A stretch of DNA of 64,000 nucleotides from JACVRW01 sp963837445 (lineage in GTDB: Bacteria > Actinomycetota > Thermoleophilia > Solirubrobacterales > Thermoleophilaceae), in assembly GCA_963837445.1 (NCBI GenBank), contig CAWINK010000021.1, positions 248,001 through 312,000 on the forward strand. The letters run 5' to 3'. The notes below the pieces were generated by a model that was not told where the DNA came from, searched no databases, and worked only from the letters and a program-made list of their open reading frames with translations. Position 1 is the stretch's first letter. The number at the start of each line of letters is the position of its first letter. Of the stretch, positions 7,834 through 17,613 are shown in pieces. A program made the translations under genes and the position numbers.

Positions 7834-8532
7834 TCAGACGAGCGCGAAGCCCGGCTTGTGCTCCACGTACTCCACCCGCACGCCCTCGGGCCCGCGCAGG
7901 AAGACCGCGAACGTGTTCTTCGCGTCCTTCACGTCGTCGATCGCAAGCCCTGCGCCCTCCGCCTCGTCCTGGATCCCGCGCGCGTCGTCCACCAGCAGCG
8001 CGAGGTGGTTGAGCAATGGACGTTCACCGTCCGCTGCGTGGCCGCGCACGACTCGGACGTGGCGATCGCCGACGGCTACGCAGCCGTCCTCGCGGCGCTC
8101 GAAGCCCATCGCGGCGAGCGCCCGGGTCGCGGCCTCAGGGTCCGAGAGGCCGAGCACGACGTGGTCGAGGTCGAAGTCCTCGCCCGCGGCCTCTACCAGC
8201 CCGAGGGGCACACCGGCAGGCGCCTCGAAAGCCGCCACACCGTCACCCTGCACCGTCGTCTCGAACGGCACCGAGGACAGCACCCGTTCGAGGTCCGACA
8301 CGCGTAGGACGATGCGCTCGAGCGCTCCGCGCTGCCGCGGCCCCTCGGCGTCGAACAGCGTCAGCTTCCCCAGCTTCGCGTCTATTCCGACAAGCGTGAA
8401 GGTGTCGGTCTCCTCGATTACGTGCATGCCGAGGTGGTCGCACAGGAAGGTGGCCAGCGGCTCGCGATCGTCGACCCAGAGGGCTACATGGTCCAGGCTG
8501 GTGGGTGCGAAGGTCGCAGTCATTCCGCGCAT
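7834..8532 (-). CDS. VOC-family (glyoxalase/dioxygenase-fold) protein
   Basis: A 232-residue protein with two vicinal-oxygen-chelate modules: TSLDHVALWVDDREPLATFL at the N-terminus and LLNHLALLVDDARGIQDEAE in the second half, ending VEYVEHKPGFALV with a metal-ligand-type Glu. Two-module VOC proteins include extradiol dioxygenases and glyoxalase-like enzymes. ATG at 8530-8532 is preceded by AGGGG and is preferred over an in-frame ATG three codons later. It lies directly between the aldo/keto reductase and the flavoprotein, so the operon may process one small carbonyl or aromatic metabolite. Confidence 0.75.
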   Translation of the reverse strand: MRGMTATFAPTSLDHVALWVDDREPLATFLCDHLGMHVIEETDTFTLVGIDAKLGKLTLFDAEGPRQRGALERIVLRVSDLERVLSSVPFETTVQGDGVAAFEAPAGVPLGLVEAAGEDFDLDHVVLGLSDPEAATRALAAMGFERREDGCVAVGDRHVRVVRGHAADGERPLLNHLALLVDDARGIQDEAEGAGLAIDDVKDAKNTFAVFLRGPEGVRVEYVEHKPGFALV

Positions 8533-9375
8533 TTACCCCTGAGAGGCGCTTCCAATCTCGTCAACCTCGTCGGGCGAAAGCTGGATCTGCGCGGCGGCCG
8601 CGTTCTCCTCGAGATGCTCGACCGATGAGGTACCGGGGATCGGGAGCATCACCGGGGAGCGCGCGAGCAGCCACGCCAGGGCGATCTGCGCCGGTGTGGC
8701 GTCGTGCGCGCCGGCGATCTTGTCGAGCGCCCCGCCCGGCTCGGCGAGCCTGCCGGTGGCGAGCGGGAACCAGGGGATGAACCCGATCCCGGCCTGCTCG
8801 CACGCCTCGAGCACCTTCTCCGAGCCACGGTCGGTGAGGTTGTAGCGGTTCTGCACCGTCACGACCTCGACGATCCCGCGGGCCTGCTCGAGCTCCCCGA
8901 GCGAGACGTTCGATATGCCGACGTGGCGGATCTTGCCCTCGTCCCGGAGCTCCTTGAGCGCGCCAACCGAGTCCTCGTAGGGCACCTGCTGGTCGGGCGA
9001 GTGCAGCTGGTAGAGGTCGATGCGGTCGAGCTTCAGCCGCCGCAGGCTCGCCTCGCAGCACTCCTTGAGCCGCTCCGGCCGGGCGTCGCGCGGCCACTGG
9101 CCGGGACCGGTGCGCCGAAGGCCGCCCTTCGTGGCGATCACGAGACCGTCCGGGTAGGGATGGAGCGCCTCGGCGATCAGGTTCTCGCTGACCTCAGGGC
9201 CGTAGGAGTCCGCGGTGTCGATCAGGTCGATGCCCAGCTCGACCACGCGGTGCAGCAGGCGCTTGGCCTCCTCAGGATCCTCCGGAGGCCCCCAGATGCC
9301 GTCGCCCGTGATCCGCATGGCGCCGAAGCCGAGGCGGTGGACCTGGAGGTCGCCGCCGATGGTGAAGGTGTCCAT
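8533..9375 (-). CDS. Aldo/keto reductase
   Basis: A 280-residue NADP-dependent oxidoreductase. ATG at 9375 (MDTFTIGGD) is chosen because the upstream 14 codons lack family similarity. The catalytic tetrad is visible: Asp and Tyr in LIDTADSYGPE, Lys in VIATKGGLRR and His in YQLHSPD. The NADPH-phosphate site is at IPGTSSVEHLEENAAAA. It belongs to the AKR11/YajO-like class. It is the first gene of a four-gene leftward operon and is divergent from the secreted phosphodiesterase. Confidence 0.9.
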   Translation of the reverse strand: MDTFTIGGDLQVHRLGFGAMRITGDGIWGPPEDPEEAKRLLHRVVELGIDLIDTADSYGPEVSENLIAEALHPYPDGLVIATKGGLRRTGPGQWPRDARPERLKECCEASLRRLKLDRIDLYQLHSPDQQVPYEDSVGALKELRDEGKIRHVGISNVSLGELEQARGIVEVVTVQNRYNLTDRGSEKVLEACEQAGIGFIPWFPLATGRLAEPGGALDKIAGAHDATPAQIALAWLLARSPVMLPIPGTSSVEHLEENAAAAQIQLSPDEVDEIGSASQG

Positions 9376-9416
9376 CCGACTGACGCTAGCGGGCGCGCCT
9401 CGCGGGACCCGGGACA

Positions 9417-9446
9417 TTGACTTCGCTTTGATATATCAGGTAGGAC
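9417..9446 (+). promoter_or_regulatory. Candidate promoter of the phosphodiesterase gene
   Basis: TTGACT (9417-9422) and TAGGAC (9441-9446) are separated by 18 bases. The spacer contains the perfect palindrome TGATATATCA (9429-9438), an AT-rich island in GC-rich DNA. This is the divergent gap between the aldo/keto reductase and the phosphodiesterase, and the palindrome could serve either. Assignment rests on sequence pattern only. Confidence 0.35.
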
Positions 9447-9483
9447 ATCCTCACCACTAGAGCTGTCGAGAGGGGTCTGTCCC

Positions 9484-11283
9484 GTGTCGCGTAGCAGAAT
9501 GGTGTTCCTGGCGTTTGCCGTTTCGATGATCATGGCGACGCTGTTCGCGGCGTCTGCCCAGGGGCACCGGGACCGCCCCTCGAAGCCATCGCGGGTCGTG
9601 ATCATCGTGCTCGACCAGGCGCGGCCGGACACGATCAACCGCTACCGCATGGACAACGTGAAGAAGCTCCAGCGCGACGGCATGAGCTTCCCGAATGCGC
9701 TGGTGGGCCACATGGCGGCCGAAACGGTCATCAGCCACAACGTGCTCACGAGCGGCCTGTTCCCGAAGAACATGGGCTGGACCAACGAGGTCTACAGGGA
9801 CTCGGCCAACGTGCTCGGCACGCCGGGCGCCTACTACGTCACCTCGAGCATGTCCTGCGATGAGTACAAGAAGCTGATCGCGGCCGGCCAGTACAAGAAG
9901 CTTCAGGACTACCTCGACGCCCGCTTCGGTGAGAGCTCGGCGTTCGCCTCGATCGCGCAGAAGCGCACGTCAGCGTGCACAAGCGGCCACACCAGCGCGG
10001 TGCCGACCGACCCGACTCGTACGGAGGACACCGAGGACATCATCCTTCAGATTCGCGGCAGCCGGCGCACCTGCCCCAACCCCGCCCCACCCGGTGCCCC
10101 GGTCGACGACCAGTGGCGACAGCCGGAGAGCGGCAATGGGGCGGTCCTGCTCCCGTCCCTGGACACTGTCACCGGCGGATGCGACAACCGCTGGTGGACG
10201 ACGCAGCGCGCGGGCGCGTACGGCACCGGCGCGATCTCGCCGGCCAACATCTACCCGCTCGATGGCAACCGCTTCGTGCCCGGCTTCGACCCCGCGCACC
10301 TCGGCGGCGACATCTGGTCGGCCGATGCGGCGACCAAGGTGATCCAGGATCATCCGAACTGGCGCGGCATCATGGTCAGCCTCGGCGGCATCGACAAGCT
10401 CGGCCACATGTGGGGACCCGAGGACAGAGGCGAGCGGCACGCCGCACCGGGCTCCATAGAGGAGATGCGGCACCTGCCGTTCGTCGCGAAGACGGCCGAC
10501 AAGCAGGTGGGCAAGATCGTCAAGGCCCTGAAGGACGAGGGGACTCTGGACGAGACCCTCATCGTCATCACGGCCGACCACGCGGCGCAGACGGGCCGCC
10601 CATTCAACGGCCTCCTCGCGCCGGGCGTGACGAACCCTCAGTGCAGCGACCCGCCCAGGACGCCCCCGACGGCCCCGCCCTCCACGGGCATCCGGTCGGA
10701 CTGCAACTGGTACTGGGGGCAGGACTCGGACGAGAGGTACAAGGATCCGAGCAATGAGGTACAGGGCCTCGTCGACGCGCTGGGCGGGGAGAACGGGAAC
10801 CTCGCCTTCTCCTATCAGGACGGCCACGTTGCGGCCTGGCTCAAGGACATCTCGCCGGCGAAGAAGCAAGAGGCGGCCGAGGCCGTGCTCGACATGGACG
10901 GCGTCATCGCGAGCTACCGCACGAACACCGCGCAGAACGACTACATCCTCCACGGCACGAACCACATGCGCGGCTCAGAGCGGCGCTGGTTCGAGAGCCA
11001 CGGGGAGGAGCTCGTTGACACGATGGCCGCACCCAACGGGCCCGACGTGGTCGGACTCCTGAAGACCGACGTGACCTACGGCGTGATGGGCGATCACGGT
11101 GGGCACAACCGGCTGATCCAGAACATCCCGATGGTGTTCTACGGGCCGGGAGTCGACTCGAAGGACTCGGGCCGGGAGCTGAGGCACGTCGACGTGCTGC
11201 CCACGATCCTCGAGACGATGGGGATCGACTACGACGAGGACAGCGTGGACGGCGAGGCGGTGAGGCTGTCGCGGTCGCGGTGA
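9484..11283 (+). CDS. Secreted alkaline-phosphatase-superfamily phosphodiesterase
   Basis: A 599-residue protein beginning at GTG (9484-9486) with a signal-peptide-like N-terminus (hydrophobic VFLAFAVSMIMATLFAASA, then AQG). The mature part has VVIIVLDQARPD, a first metal site, and later ETLIVITADHAAQTG and VMGDHGGHNRLIQ. These match the Asp/His metal ligands of the type I phosphodiesterase/nucleotide pyrophosphatase group. The nucleophile is probably in AAETVISHNVLTSG. It is likely an exported phosphatase or phosphodiesterase, substrate unknown. Its last 55 bases overlap the convergent iorAB gene. Confidence 0.8.
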   Translation: MSRSRMVFLAFAVSMIMATLFAASAQGHRDRPSKPSRVVIIVLDQARPDTINRYRMDNVKKLQRDGMSFPNALVGHMAAETVISHNVLTSGLFPKNMGWTNEVYRDSANVLGTPGAYYVTSSMSCDEYKKLIAAGQYKKLQDYLDARFGESSAFASIAQKRTSACTSGHTSAVPTDPTRTEDTEDIILQIRGSRRTCPNPAPPGAPVDDQWRQPESGNGAVLLPSLDTVTGGCDNRWWTTQRAGAYGTGAISPANIYPLDGNRFVPGFDPAHLGGDIWSADAATKVIQDHPNWRGIMVSLGGIDKLGHMWGPEDRGERHAAPGSIEEMRHLPFVAKTADKQVGKIVKALKDEGTLDETLIVITADHAAQTGRPFNGLLAPGVTNPQCSDPPRTPPTAPPSTGIRSDCNWYWGQDSDERYKDPSNEVQGLVDALGGENGNLAFSYQDGHVAAWLKDISPAKKQEAAEAVLDMDGVIASYRTNTAQNDYILHGTNHMRGSERRWFESHGEELVDTMAAPNGPDVVGLLKTDVTYGVMGDHGGHNRLIQNIPMVFYGPGVDSKDSGRELRHVDVLPTILETMGIDYDEDSVDGEAVRLSRSR

Positions 11284-14200
11284 AGCCGCTTGAGGAGCGC
11301 CTCTGAGCGCTTGCGGTAGAGCACCACGTTGCGCAGCTTGATCTCCTCGTAGCCGCGGATCACGTCGGGAAGCTCCAGCAGCTCGACGGCCGTGTCGTGG
11401 GTGTCGTGCGTGAGCAGCGTGAGCGTCTCGGCGACCATGCGCTCGTACTCCTCGATCAGCTCGCGCTCCACGCGCCGTACCTCGGCGCGGCCGAAGGGGT
11501 CGAACCACTTCCCGCGCAGGCGGCGCATCCGGTACAGCACACGGAACGCCGGCACGAACCAGCGGCCCGAGCTTCAGCTTGCGCTTCAGGCCGAGCGCCC
11601 GCAGGAGCGGCGGGTGCAGCATGAAGTAGATGCGAGCGTCCTCGCCGAACTCCGCGCCCAGCTTGGCGCGCTCCACGGCGTCGAGGTGCAGGCGCGCGAC
11701 CTCGTACTCGTCCTTGTAGGCCATCAGCTTGAAGAGCTGGCGGGCCACCGCCTCGGCCAGCTCCGAGTGGCCGGGCGTGCGCTCCTGCTCCGCCACGTGC
11801 ACGTGGCGAACGAGCTCGGCCCAGCGTCGGGCCCAGTCGAGGTTCTGGTAGGCCGCGAGCTCGGGCACCCGTAGCTCGGCGAGGCGCCGCAGCTCGTCCT
11901 GATCGCCGTTCACCGCGAGCGCAACGATCTCGCGCTCGGCATCCGTGAGCTCGCGCACCGCCTCGACCGCCTCGGGCGGACGGGTGGCATCCTCGACGGC
12001 GTCGGGCGACGCAACCACAGCGCGCCCCCAGCGGAGGGCCGCCAGGTTCTTCTCTACGGCCGCGCCGTTCAGCTCGATCGCGCGCTCGAGCGCCTCGGCC
12101 GACACCGGCAGGAGACCGCGCTGGTAGGCCGCGCCAAGGGCGAGCGTGTTGGTCATCATGTGGTCGCCGAAGAGCCGCTCCGAGAGCTGCTGCGCGTCCA
12201 TGTAGAGGTTGTGCTCGCTGCGGGTGGCGGCGTCGATCTTGTCGAGCTGGGCGTCCAGCTCGGGGAAGCGCTCGTCCACGTCGATGACCATGCGGCCGGT
12301 GGGCACCGCGCTGGTGGACACCACGGCCACCGTCCGCTCGCGATCGGCGGTGAGCAGGTTCTTCTCGCTGCCGGCGCCGAGCAGGTCGAACCCGAGGTAG
12401 AGGTCCACGCTCCCCGCCGGCATCTTGCTCGCCGCGGGCAGCGGCTCGCGCGTGAGGCGCAGGTCGCTGACCACCGGGCCGCCCTTCTGCGAGAGGCCGG
12501 TCTGGTCGAGCCCTGACACGAACAGGCCGTCGAGCAGCGCTGCCATGCCCAGCACCTGGTTCACGGTCACGACGCCGGTGCCGCCGATGCCCATCATGCG
12601 CACGCCGAAGTCCTCGTCTCCTACGAGCCGCTCGGGCTCGGGCAGCTCGATGTCGAGCTCGGGCGTGCGGTGCTTCGCCTTCTCGCCCGGTACGACCGTG
12701 AGGAAGGAGGGGCAGTCGCCGTCGAGACAGGAGAGGTCCTTGTTGCAGGAAGCCTGGTGGATCTGGGTCTTGCGCCCGAACTCCGTCTCGACCGGCGCCA
12801 CCGAGAGGCAATTCGACTTCTGGCCACAGTCCCCGCAGCCTTCGCACACGCGCTCGTTGATCCAGACGCGCTCCGCCGGCTCCGGGGCCTTGCCGCGCTT
12901 GCGCTTGCGGCGCAGCTCCGCGGCGCACTCCTGGTCGTGGATCAGCACGGTCACGCCCTCCACGCCAGCGAGCTCCTGCTGCGAGCTGAGCAGTTCCTTG
13001 CGGTCGCGCAGCTCGGCGATCTGAGCCAGCTCCACGCCGCGGTAGCGGCTCGTGTCCTCGGTCGTGACGATGATCCGGCGCACGCCCTCGAGCTCCAGCC
13101 AGCGGGTGAGGTCCGGCACGCTCAGCTGGCCCTCGATGGCCTGGCCGCCGGTCATGGCCACGTGCTCGTTGTAGAGCAGCTTGTAGGTGATGTTCACGCC
13201 GGCCGCCACGGCCGCGCGCACCGCGAGCGAGCCCGAGTGGTGGAAGGTGCCGTCGCCGAGGTTCTGGACCAGGTGGCTGTCGTCGGTGAACGGCGACATG
13301 CCGATCCACTGCGCTCCCTCGCCGCCCATCTGGGTGATGCCGGTGATCTCGCCCTTGCCCTCGGGGTTCAGGAGCACCATCGTGTGGCAGCCGATCCCGC
13401 CGCCCACGAGCGTCCCTTCCGGGGCCTTCACCGAGCTGTTGTGCGGGCAGCCGGAACAGAAGAACGGTGTGCGCTGCGCCATCGGCAGCTCCGCCGGCCG
13501 GCCGTGGATCTCGGCGAGCTTGCGAAGGCGCGCCTCCACCGAGTCGATCCGCACGCCGCGTGCCTGGAGGCGGGCAGCAAGCGCGCGACCGATCAGGTCG
13601 GCGTCGAGGTCGAGCTCGCGCGGGAGCAGCGCCTGGCCGTGCTCGTCCAGCTTGCCGAGTATCCGCGGAGCATCGGCCGTGCCGTAGAGCGCGTTCTTCA
13701 GCAGCGTCTCCACGAACGGGCCCTTCTCCTCCGCCACCAGCACCTCGTCGAGGCCGCGGGCGAACTCCCGGGCGATCTCCGGCTCGAGCGGCGAGATCAT
13801 CCCGAGCGCCAGGATCCGGATGCCGGCGCGCTCGAGGCCGTCGCCGTCGAGCCCCAGCTCGCGCAGCGCGTGCATCAGGTCGTAGTAGGTCTTGCCCGGC
13901 ACGACGATGCCGAGCCAGGCGCGCCGGGCGCCCTCGATGCGGTTCAGCCCGTTCTCGCGCGCGTAGGCCAGCGCAAGCTCGGTGCGCGGCCCGAGGAGCG
14001 TCCGCTCCATGTCGAGCGAGGCGGGCGCGAGCAGGTTGCCGTTCGGCACGTGCTCGTAGGGCCTGCCGTTCCACTCGACGGTCGGCATCACCGGCATCAC
14101 GCGGTCGGGCGCGACCGTGGCCGTGCCCAGGGCGTCGGCCACGCTCGTGACGATCTTGAAGCCGGACCAGAGCCCGGAGGCGCGCGAGCAGGCGAGCGCG

Positions 14201-14851
14201 TGCAGGCCCAGGTCCAGGACCTCCTGCACGTTCCCGGGGAAGAAGACGGGCATCTGGAGGCTGGCGAGCAGCGACTCGGAGGCGCTCGGGATGGTGGAGG
14301 ACTTGCAGCCGGGGTCGTCGCCCACGATGGCCAGGCCGCCACCGGTGCGCGAGACGCCGACGAAGTTGCCGTGGCGCAGCGAGTCGGCCGCGCGGTCGAG
14401 GCCGGGCGCCTTGCCGTACCACATGGCGAGCACGCCGTCGTACTTCGCACCGGGCAGCTGCGAGGCGAGCTGGCTGCCCCAGGCCGAGGTGGCGCCGAGC
14501 TCCTCGTTGAGGCCGGGCACGTGGCGCACGTGGTGCTGTTCCACGAGCTCGCGGTTGCGGGCAAGCTCCTTGTCGAAGCCGCCGAGCGGCGAGCCCTGAT
14601 AGCCGGAGATCATCGTGCCGGTGTGGAGGCCGCGGCGGCGATCGGCACGGTGCTGGTCGAGCGGGAGTCGGACGAGGCCCTGGAGGCCCGTCAGGAGGAT
14701 GCGGCCGTCCTCCAGGACGTACTTGTCGTCTAGCGAGACGTCGCGAAGCGGCAGCCGCCCCGAGCCGCCGTTGTCGCCGGAACGGCGCGAGCGCTCCCCC
14801 TGGGAGGGGCGCCTGCGGGGTACTGCGCTTCGGGCGAACGGCGATCGACAT
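11229..14851 (-). CDS. Fused indolepyruvate/2-oxoacid:ferredoxin oxidoreductase (two apparent frameshifts)
   Basis: About 1206 residues if two single-base insertions are corrected. The N-terminal part has LDDKYVLEDGRILL, GTMISGYQGSPLGG and a thiamine-diphosphate region. In the middle, CEGCGDCGQKSNC and CNKDLSCLDGDCPSF carry the 4Fe-4S cysteines. The gamma-type domain has GIGGTGVVTVNQVLGMAA. Frame breaks are a G-run near 14797 (after PQAPLPG) and near 11563 (KLGPL then FVPAFRVLYRMRRLRGKWF). ATG at 14849-14851 has GGAGGAG upstream. The enzyme oxidatively decarboxylates aryl- or branched 2-oxoacids to acyl-CoA with ferredoxin, matching the divergent amino-acid dehydrogenase. The 3' end overlaps the phosphodiesterase gene by 55 bases. 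Confidence 0.85.
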
Positions 14852-14889
14852 TCGGCTCCTCTCCTCCCGATTATCGGCCGATTGGCTAA

Positions 14890-14973
14890 GGTAACTTACC
14901 ATTGGCGGTACACGGAACGCAATTTCGTGGTTCCGCGTCCACTCGGTTGATGCCGTCTACGACCGGGTATAAG
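14890..14973. promoter_or_regulatory. Divergent iorAB / amino-acid dehydrogenase control region
   Basis: The 132-base gap holds a perfect 11-bp palindrome GGTAACTTACC (14890-14900) and an inverted repeat CGGAAC (14913-14918) / GTTCCG (14930-14935). A TATAAG -10 (14968-14973) for the rightward dehydrogenase lies only 10 bases before its ATG, implying a very short leader. GntR/FadR regulators bind short palindromes of the GGT-n-ACC type, and such a regulator is encoded just downstream at 16070. The link is inferred. Confidence 0.45.
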
Positions 14974-14983
14974 GTCAATATCT

Positions 14984-16063
14984 ATGACCATTGCTACCCA
15001 GCCACCAGCGCGAGCGAACATCGGTCTGGCTGACGACGATCACGAGCAGATCGTCATCCGCCAGGACCCAGCCACCGGGCTGCGCTTCATCGTTGCGGTG
15101 CACTCCACGGTGCTGGGCCCGGCACTCGGCGGCATGCGGCTCAAGCGCTACCCGGGCGGCCTGCGCGAGGCCCTCGAGGACGTGATGGGCCTGGCGCGGA
15201 CGATGACGCTGAAGGCGTCCGCCGCCGGCCTCGAGCTCGGCGGTGGCAAGGCAGTGATGATCGACGACGGTCGCGATGACATGCGCGCTGCGCGCCTGGA
15301 GGGCGCCGCCGGCGTGATCGAGGGGCTCGACGGCGCCTACATCACCGCTGAGGACATCGGCACGAGCACCGCGGACATGGACCACCTGTCGCGCTTCACC
15401 CGCTTCGCCGTCGGGCGCTCGCGGGAGGGCGGCGGGGGCGGCGACCCCTCCCCCGTGACCGCCGAGACGGTCTTCCAGGGGATGCGGCACGGCCTCCGTG
15501 CGGCCACCGGGTCGCGCAGCCTCGAGGGCAGGCGCGTGGGCGTCGTGGGGCTCGGCAAGGTGGGCTCGGTGCTCGCCACACAGCTCGTCGAGGCCGGCGC
15601 GAGCGTGATCGCGTGCGACCTCGACTCAGAGCGGTGCGACCGACTCTGCGCGCAGCACGGATTCGAGCTCGCGCCGTCGGCGGAGGCGATCCTCGCGAGC
15701 GAGCTCGACGTGCTCGCCCCGTGCGCGGCAGGCGGCTTGATCGACGAAGCGCTCGCCCGTGCGCTCGACTGCCGCGTGATCGCGGGCGCCGCCAACAACC
15801 CGCTCACGGACCGCGGGGTGGCCCGCACGCTGATGGAGCGCGACATCCTCTACGTCCCGGACTTCCTCGCCAACTGCGGCGGGCTGATCCACGTCTCCAC
15901 CGAGTGGTACGGCGATCGCGGCCCGGCCGAGCACGAGCTGATAGCCGGCGCAATGGAGCGCCTAGAGCTGGCCCTCGAGACCGCCGAGTCCGAGGGCACG
16001 CCGCCGATCGAGGTGGCAGAGCGCCAGGCGCTCGAGCGCGTGGACGCCGCCCGCAACGGATAG
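14984..16063 (+). CDS. Leu/Val/Phe-type (Glu/Leu/Phe/Val) amino-acid dehydrogenase
   Basis: A 359-residue NAD(P)-dependent dehydrogenase. The substrate domain has VLGPALGGMRLKRY and TLKASAAGLELGGGKAVM, where the second Lys of this family is the catalytic base, then AEDIGTSTADMDHL. The Rossmann domain has VGVVGLGKVGSVLATQLVEAG. The length and motifs fit leucine, valine or phenylalanine dehydrogenase rather than glutamate dehydrogenase (about 420-450). It deaminates an amino acid to the 2-oxoacid that the divergent ferredoxin oxidoreductase could oxidise. The regulator gene follows after 6 bases. Confidence 0.9.
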   Translation: MTIATQPPARANIGLADDDHEQIVIRQDPATGLRFIVAVHSTVLGPALGGMRLKRYPGGLREALEDVMGLARTMTLKASAAGLELGGGKAVMIDDGRDDMRAARLEGAAGVIEGLDGAYITAEDIGTSTADMDHLSRFTRFAVGRSREGGGGGDPSPVTAETVFQGMRHGLRAATGSRSLEGRRVGVVGLGKVGSVLATQLVEAGASVIACDLDSERCDRLCAQHGFELAPSAEAILASELDVLAPCAAGGLIDEALARALDCRVIAGAANNPLTDRGVARTLMERDILYVPDFLANCGGLIHVSTEWYGDRGPAEHELIAGAMERLELALETAESEGTPPIEVAERQALERVDAARNG

Positions 16064-16069
16064 GCGCTC

Positions 16070-16897
16070 GTGGCCACCACCATTGCGGGATATCCTGAGG
16101 CTGGTTTGGAGAGCTCGTTCGAGCCGGTTTCATCGCGCCGTACCTTCGAGGAGGCCGTCGAGCAGATCGCCGAGCGGATCAAGGCCGGCGATCTGCACAT
16201 TGGCGACCGGCTGCCGTCCGAGCGCGAGCTGGCGTCGATGATGCGCATCAGCCGCCCGACGCTGCGCGAGGCGGTGAAGGTGCTGGCCGAGGCGGGAGTG
16301 CTCGCCGTGCGCCGGGGCCAGTCCGGCGGGATCTTCGTGGCGTCCGAGCTGATTCCGCGTGACCTGCTCAGGAGCCGCCAGGCGATTCGCGTGAGCGAGG
16401 TGGCCGGCGTGCTCGAGGCGCGCCGCCTGCTCGAGCCCCGGGTGGCGCAGCTCGCCGCGGTACATGCAAGCGAGGAGGACTTCGCCGCCATGGCCGCGCT
16501 GATCGAGCGCAAGCGCGCGCTCGCCAAGGCCGACGACTTCCTCGAGAACGAGGACCTGTTCCTCCAGCTGGACCTCAAGTTCCACCTCGCGATGGCCCGC
16601 GCCACGCGCAACTCGACCGTGGTGCAGCTCATGCGAGGCCTCTTCCGCCGGCTCGAGATCGCGCGCGACATGGCGGTGCACGCCCCGCCCGTGCCGGACT
16701 GGGTGATCTCCATCCACGAGCGCACGCTCACAGCGATCCGCTCGGCGGACTTCCCCCTGATCGACGAGGTCATGGACGAGCACCTCGCCCAGCTCGAGCA
16801 GATCTGGGAGCGCGAGACTGGGCGTGGCCTGGTCCGCCCCCTGCCGGACTTCCTCCAGCCGGTGGCGGACCGCTCGCGGGCGCTGCGCGCCGGCTAG
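16070..16897 (+). CDS. FadR/GntR-family transcriptional regulator (FCD domain)
   Basis: A 275-residue regulator starting at GTG (16070-16072). The winged helix spans about residues 24-90 (IKAGDLHIGDRLPSERELAS, then MRISRPTLREAVKVL). It is followed by an all-helical FCD ligand domain with EARRLLEPRVAQLAA and the metal/ligand His pattern LKFHLAMARAT. It lies 6 bases after the amino-acid dehydrogenase and is probably cotranscribed with it. It is a good candidate to control the divergent iorAB/dehydrogenase promoters. The inducer is likely an oxo- or amino acid, by inference. Confidence 0.85.
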   Translation: MATTIAGYPEAGLESSFEPVSSRRTFEEAVEQIAERIKAGDLHIGDRLPSERELASMMRISRPTLREAVKVLAEAGVLAVRRGQSGGIFVASELIPRDLLRSRQAIRVSEVAGVLEARRLLEPRVAQLAAVHASEEDFAAMAALIERKRALAKADDFLENEDLFLQLDLKFHLAMARATRNSTVVQLMRGLFRRLEIARDMAVHAPPVPDWVISIHERTLTAIRSADFPLIDEVMDEHLAQLEQIWERETGRGLVRPLPDFLQPVADRSRALRAG

Positions 16898-17529
16898 GCC
16901 GGCTCGAGCTCCGAGAGCCGCTTCAGGTTGCGGGCCGCGCGCGCGACCAGCGCGGCGATCATCACGCCGGCCAGGCCGATCCCAAGCACGTCCAGGAACG
17001 CGAAGCTCGTCACGCCAATGGCGAGCACGGTGTTCATGGCGATGAGCAGGAGCCGTGCCTCCGTCGGGCCGAGTCGGCCGTATCCGAGCGTGAACACGCC
17101 GAACGCCTGCGTCTCGAGGTAGGTGTTGATCGACAGGATCAGGTACGCGATCACGATCGTCAGTCCGACCGCGAGCAGCATGTACGGGGAGAGCCCGAGG
17201 CCGATCCCGATGGCCGCCGTGGCGAAAGCGTCCACGAGGTGGTCGAGGTAGTAGCCGTACCGAGGCCGCTCGGTCTTTCGGACCCGGGCGAGCGTGCCGT
17301 CGAGCGAGTCCCCGAGCCAGTGCACGACCAGCAGGGCGCTGGCGGCCCAGAGCCACATCTTGTCGCCGTTCGACAGCACGTACGCCGCCGCTATCCCGAG
17401 CGCCGCGAGGACGCCCAGCGCCGTTAGATGGTCCGGCATGACCCGCGCCGGAAGCCGCCTGGCGATCCATTCGAGGACGCGCCCCTCTGGCTTGGCGAGG
17501 ATGAACTCTTTGCTGCGTGTTTCCGACAT
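16894..17529 (-). CDS. CDP-alcohol phosphatidyltransferase family membrane protein
   Basis: A 211-residue membrane protein with the complete family motif: GDSLDGTLAR, then KTERPRYGYYLDHLVD (D-x2-DG-x2-AR-x8-9-G-x3-D-x3-D) at about residues 72-102. Five or six membrane spans follow. The family joins CDP-diacylglycerol or CDP-linked polyols to an alcohol in phospholipid synthesis; the acceptor cannot be assigned here. ATG at 17529 has AAGGAG 6 bases upstream. It is convergent with the FadR-type regulator (4-base overlap). Confidence 0.85.
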   Translation of the reverse strand: MSETRSKEFILAKPEGRVLEWIARRLPARVMPDHLTALGVLAALGIAAAYVLSNGDKMWLWAASALLVVHWLGDSLDGTLARVRKTERPRYGYYLDHLVDAFATAAIGIGLGLSPYMLLAVGLTIVIAYLILSINTYLETQAFGVFTLGYGRLGPTEARLLLIAMNTVLAIGVTSFAFLDVLGIGLAGVMIAALVARAARNLKRLSELEPA

Positions 17530-17613
17530 TCTCCGCTCCTTGTTGACCGATGGTTAATAACCCATCGCGGAGCTGGAGTTACACGGCGGCAGGTCACCGC
17601 TAGGTTTGCCCGC

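Noticed and set aside
10975..11560. The iorAB open frame continues leftward past 11560 to 10975.
   Set aside because: That part is Arg/Pro/His-rich antisense of the phosphodiesterase gene. The true C-terminus (FVPAFRVLYRMRRLRGKWF) is in the next frame.
12670..14733. A long rightward open frame opposite iorAB.
   Set aside because: GC-rich codon bias leaves many antisense frames open. It has no recognisable domain and the minus strand codes clearly for iorAB.
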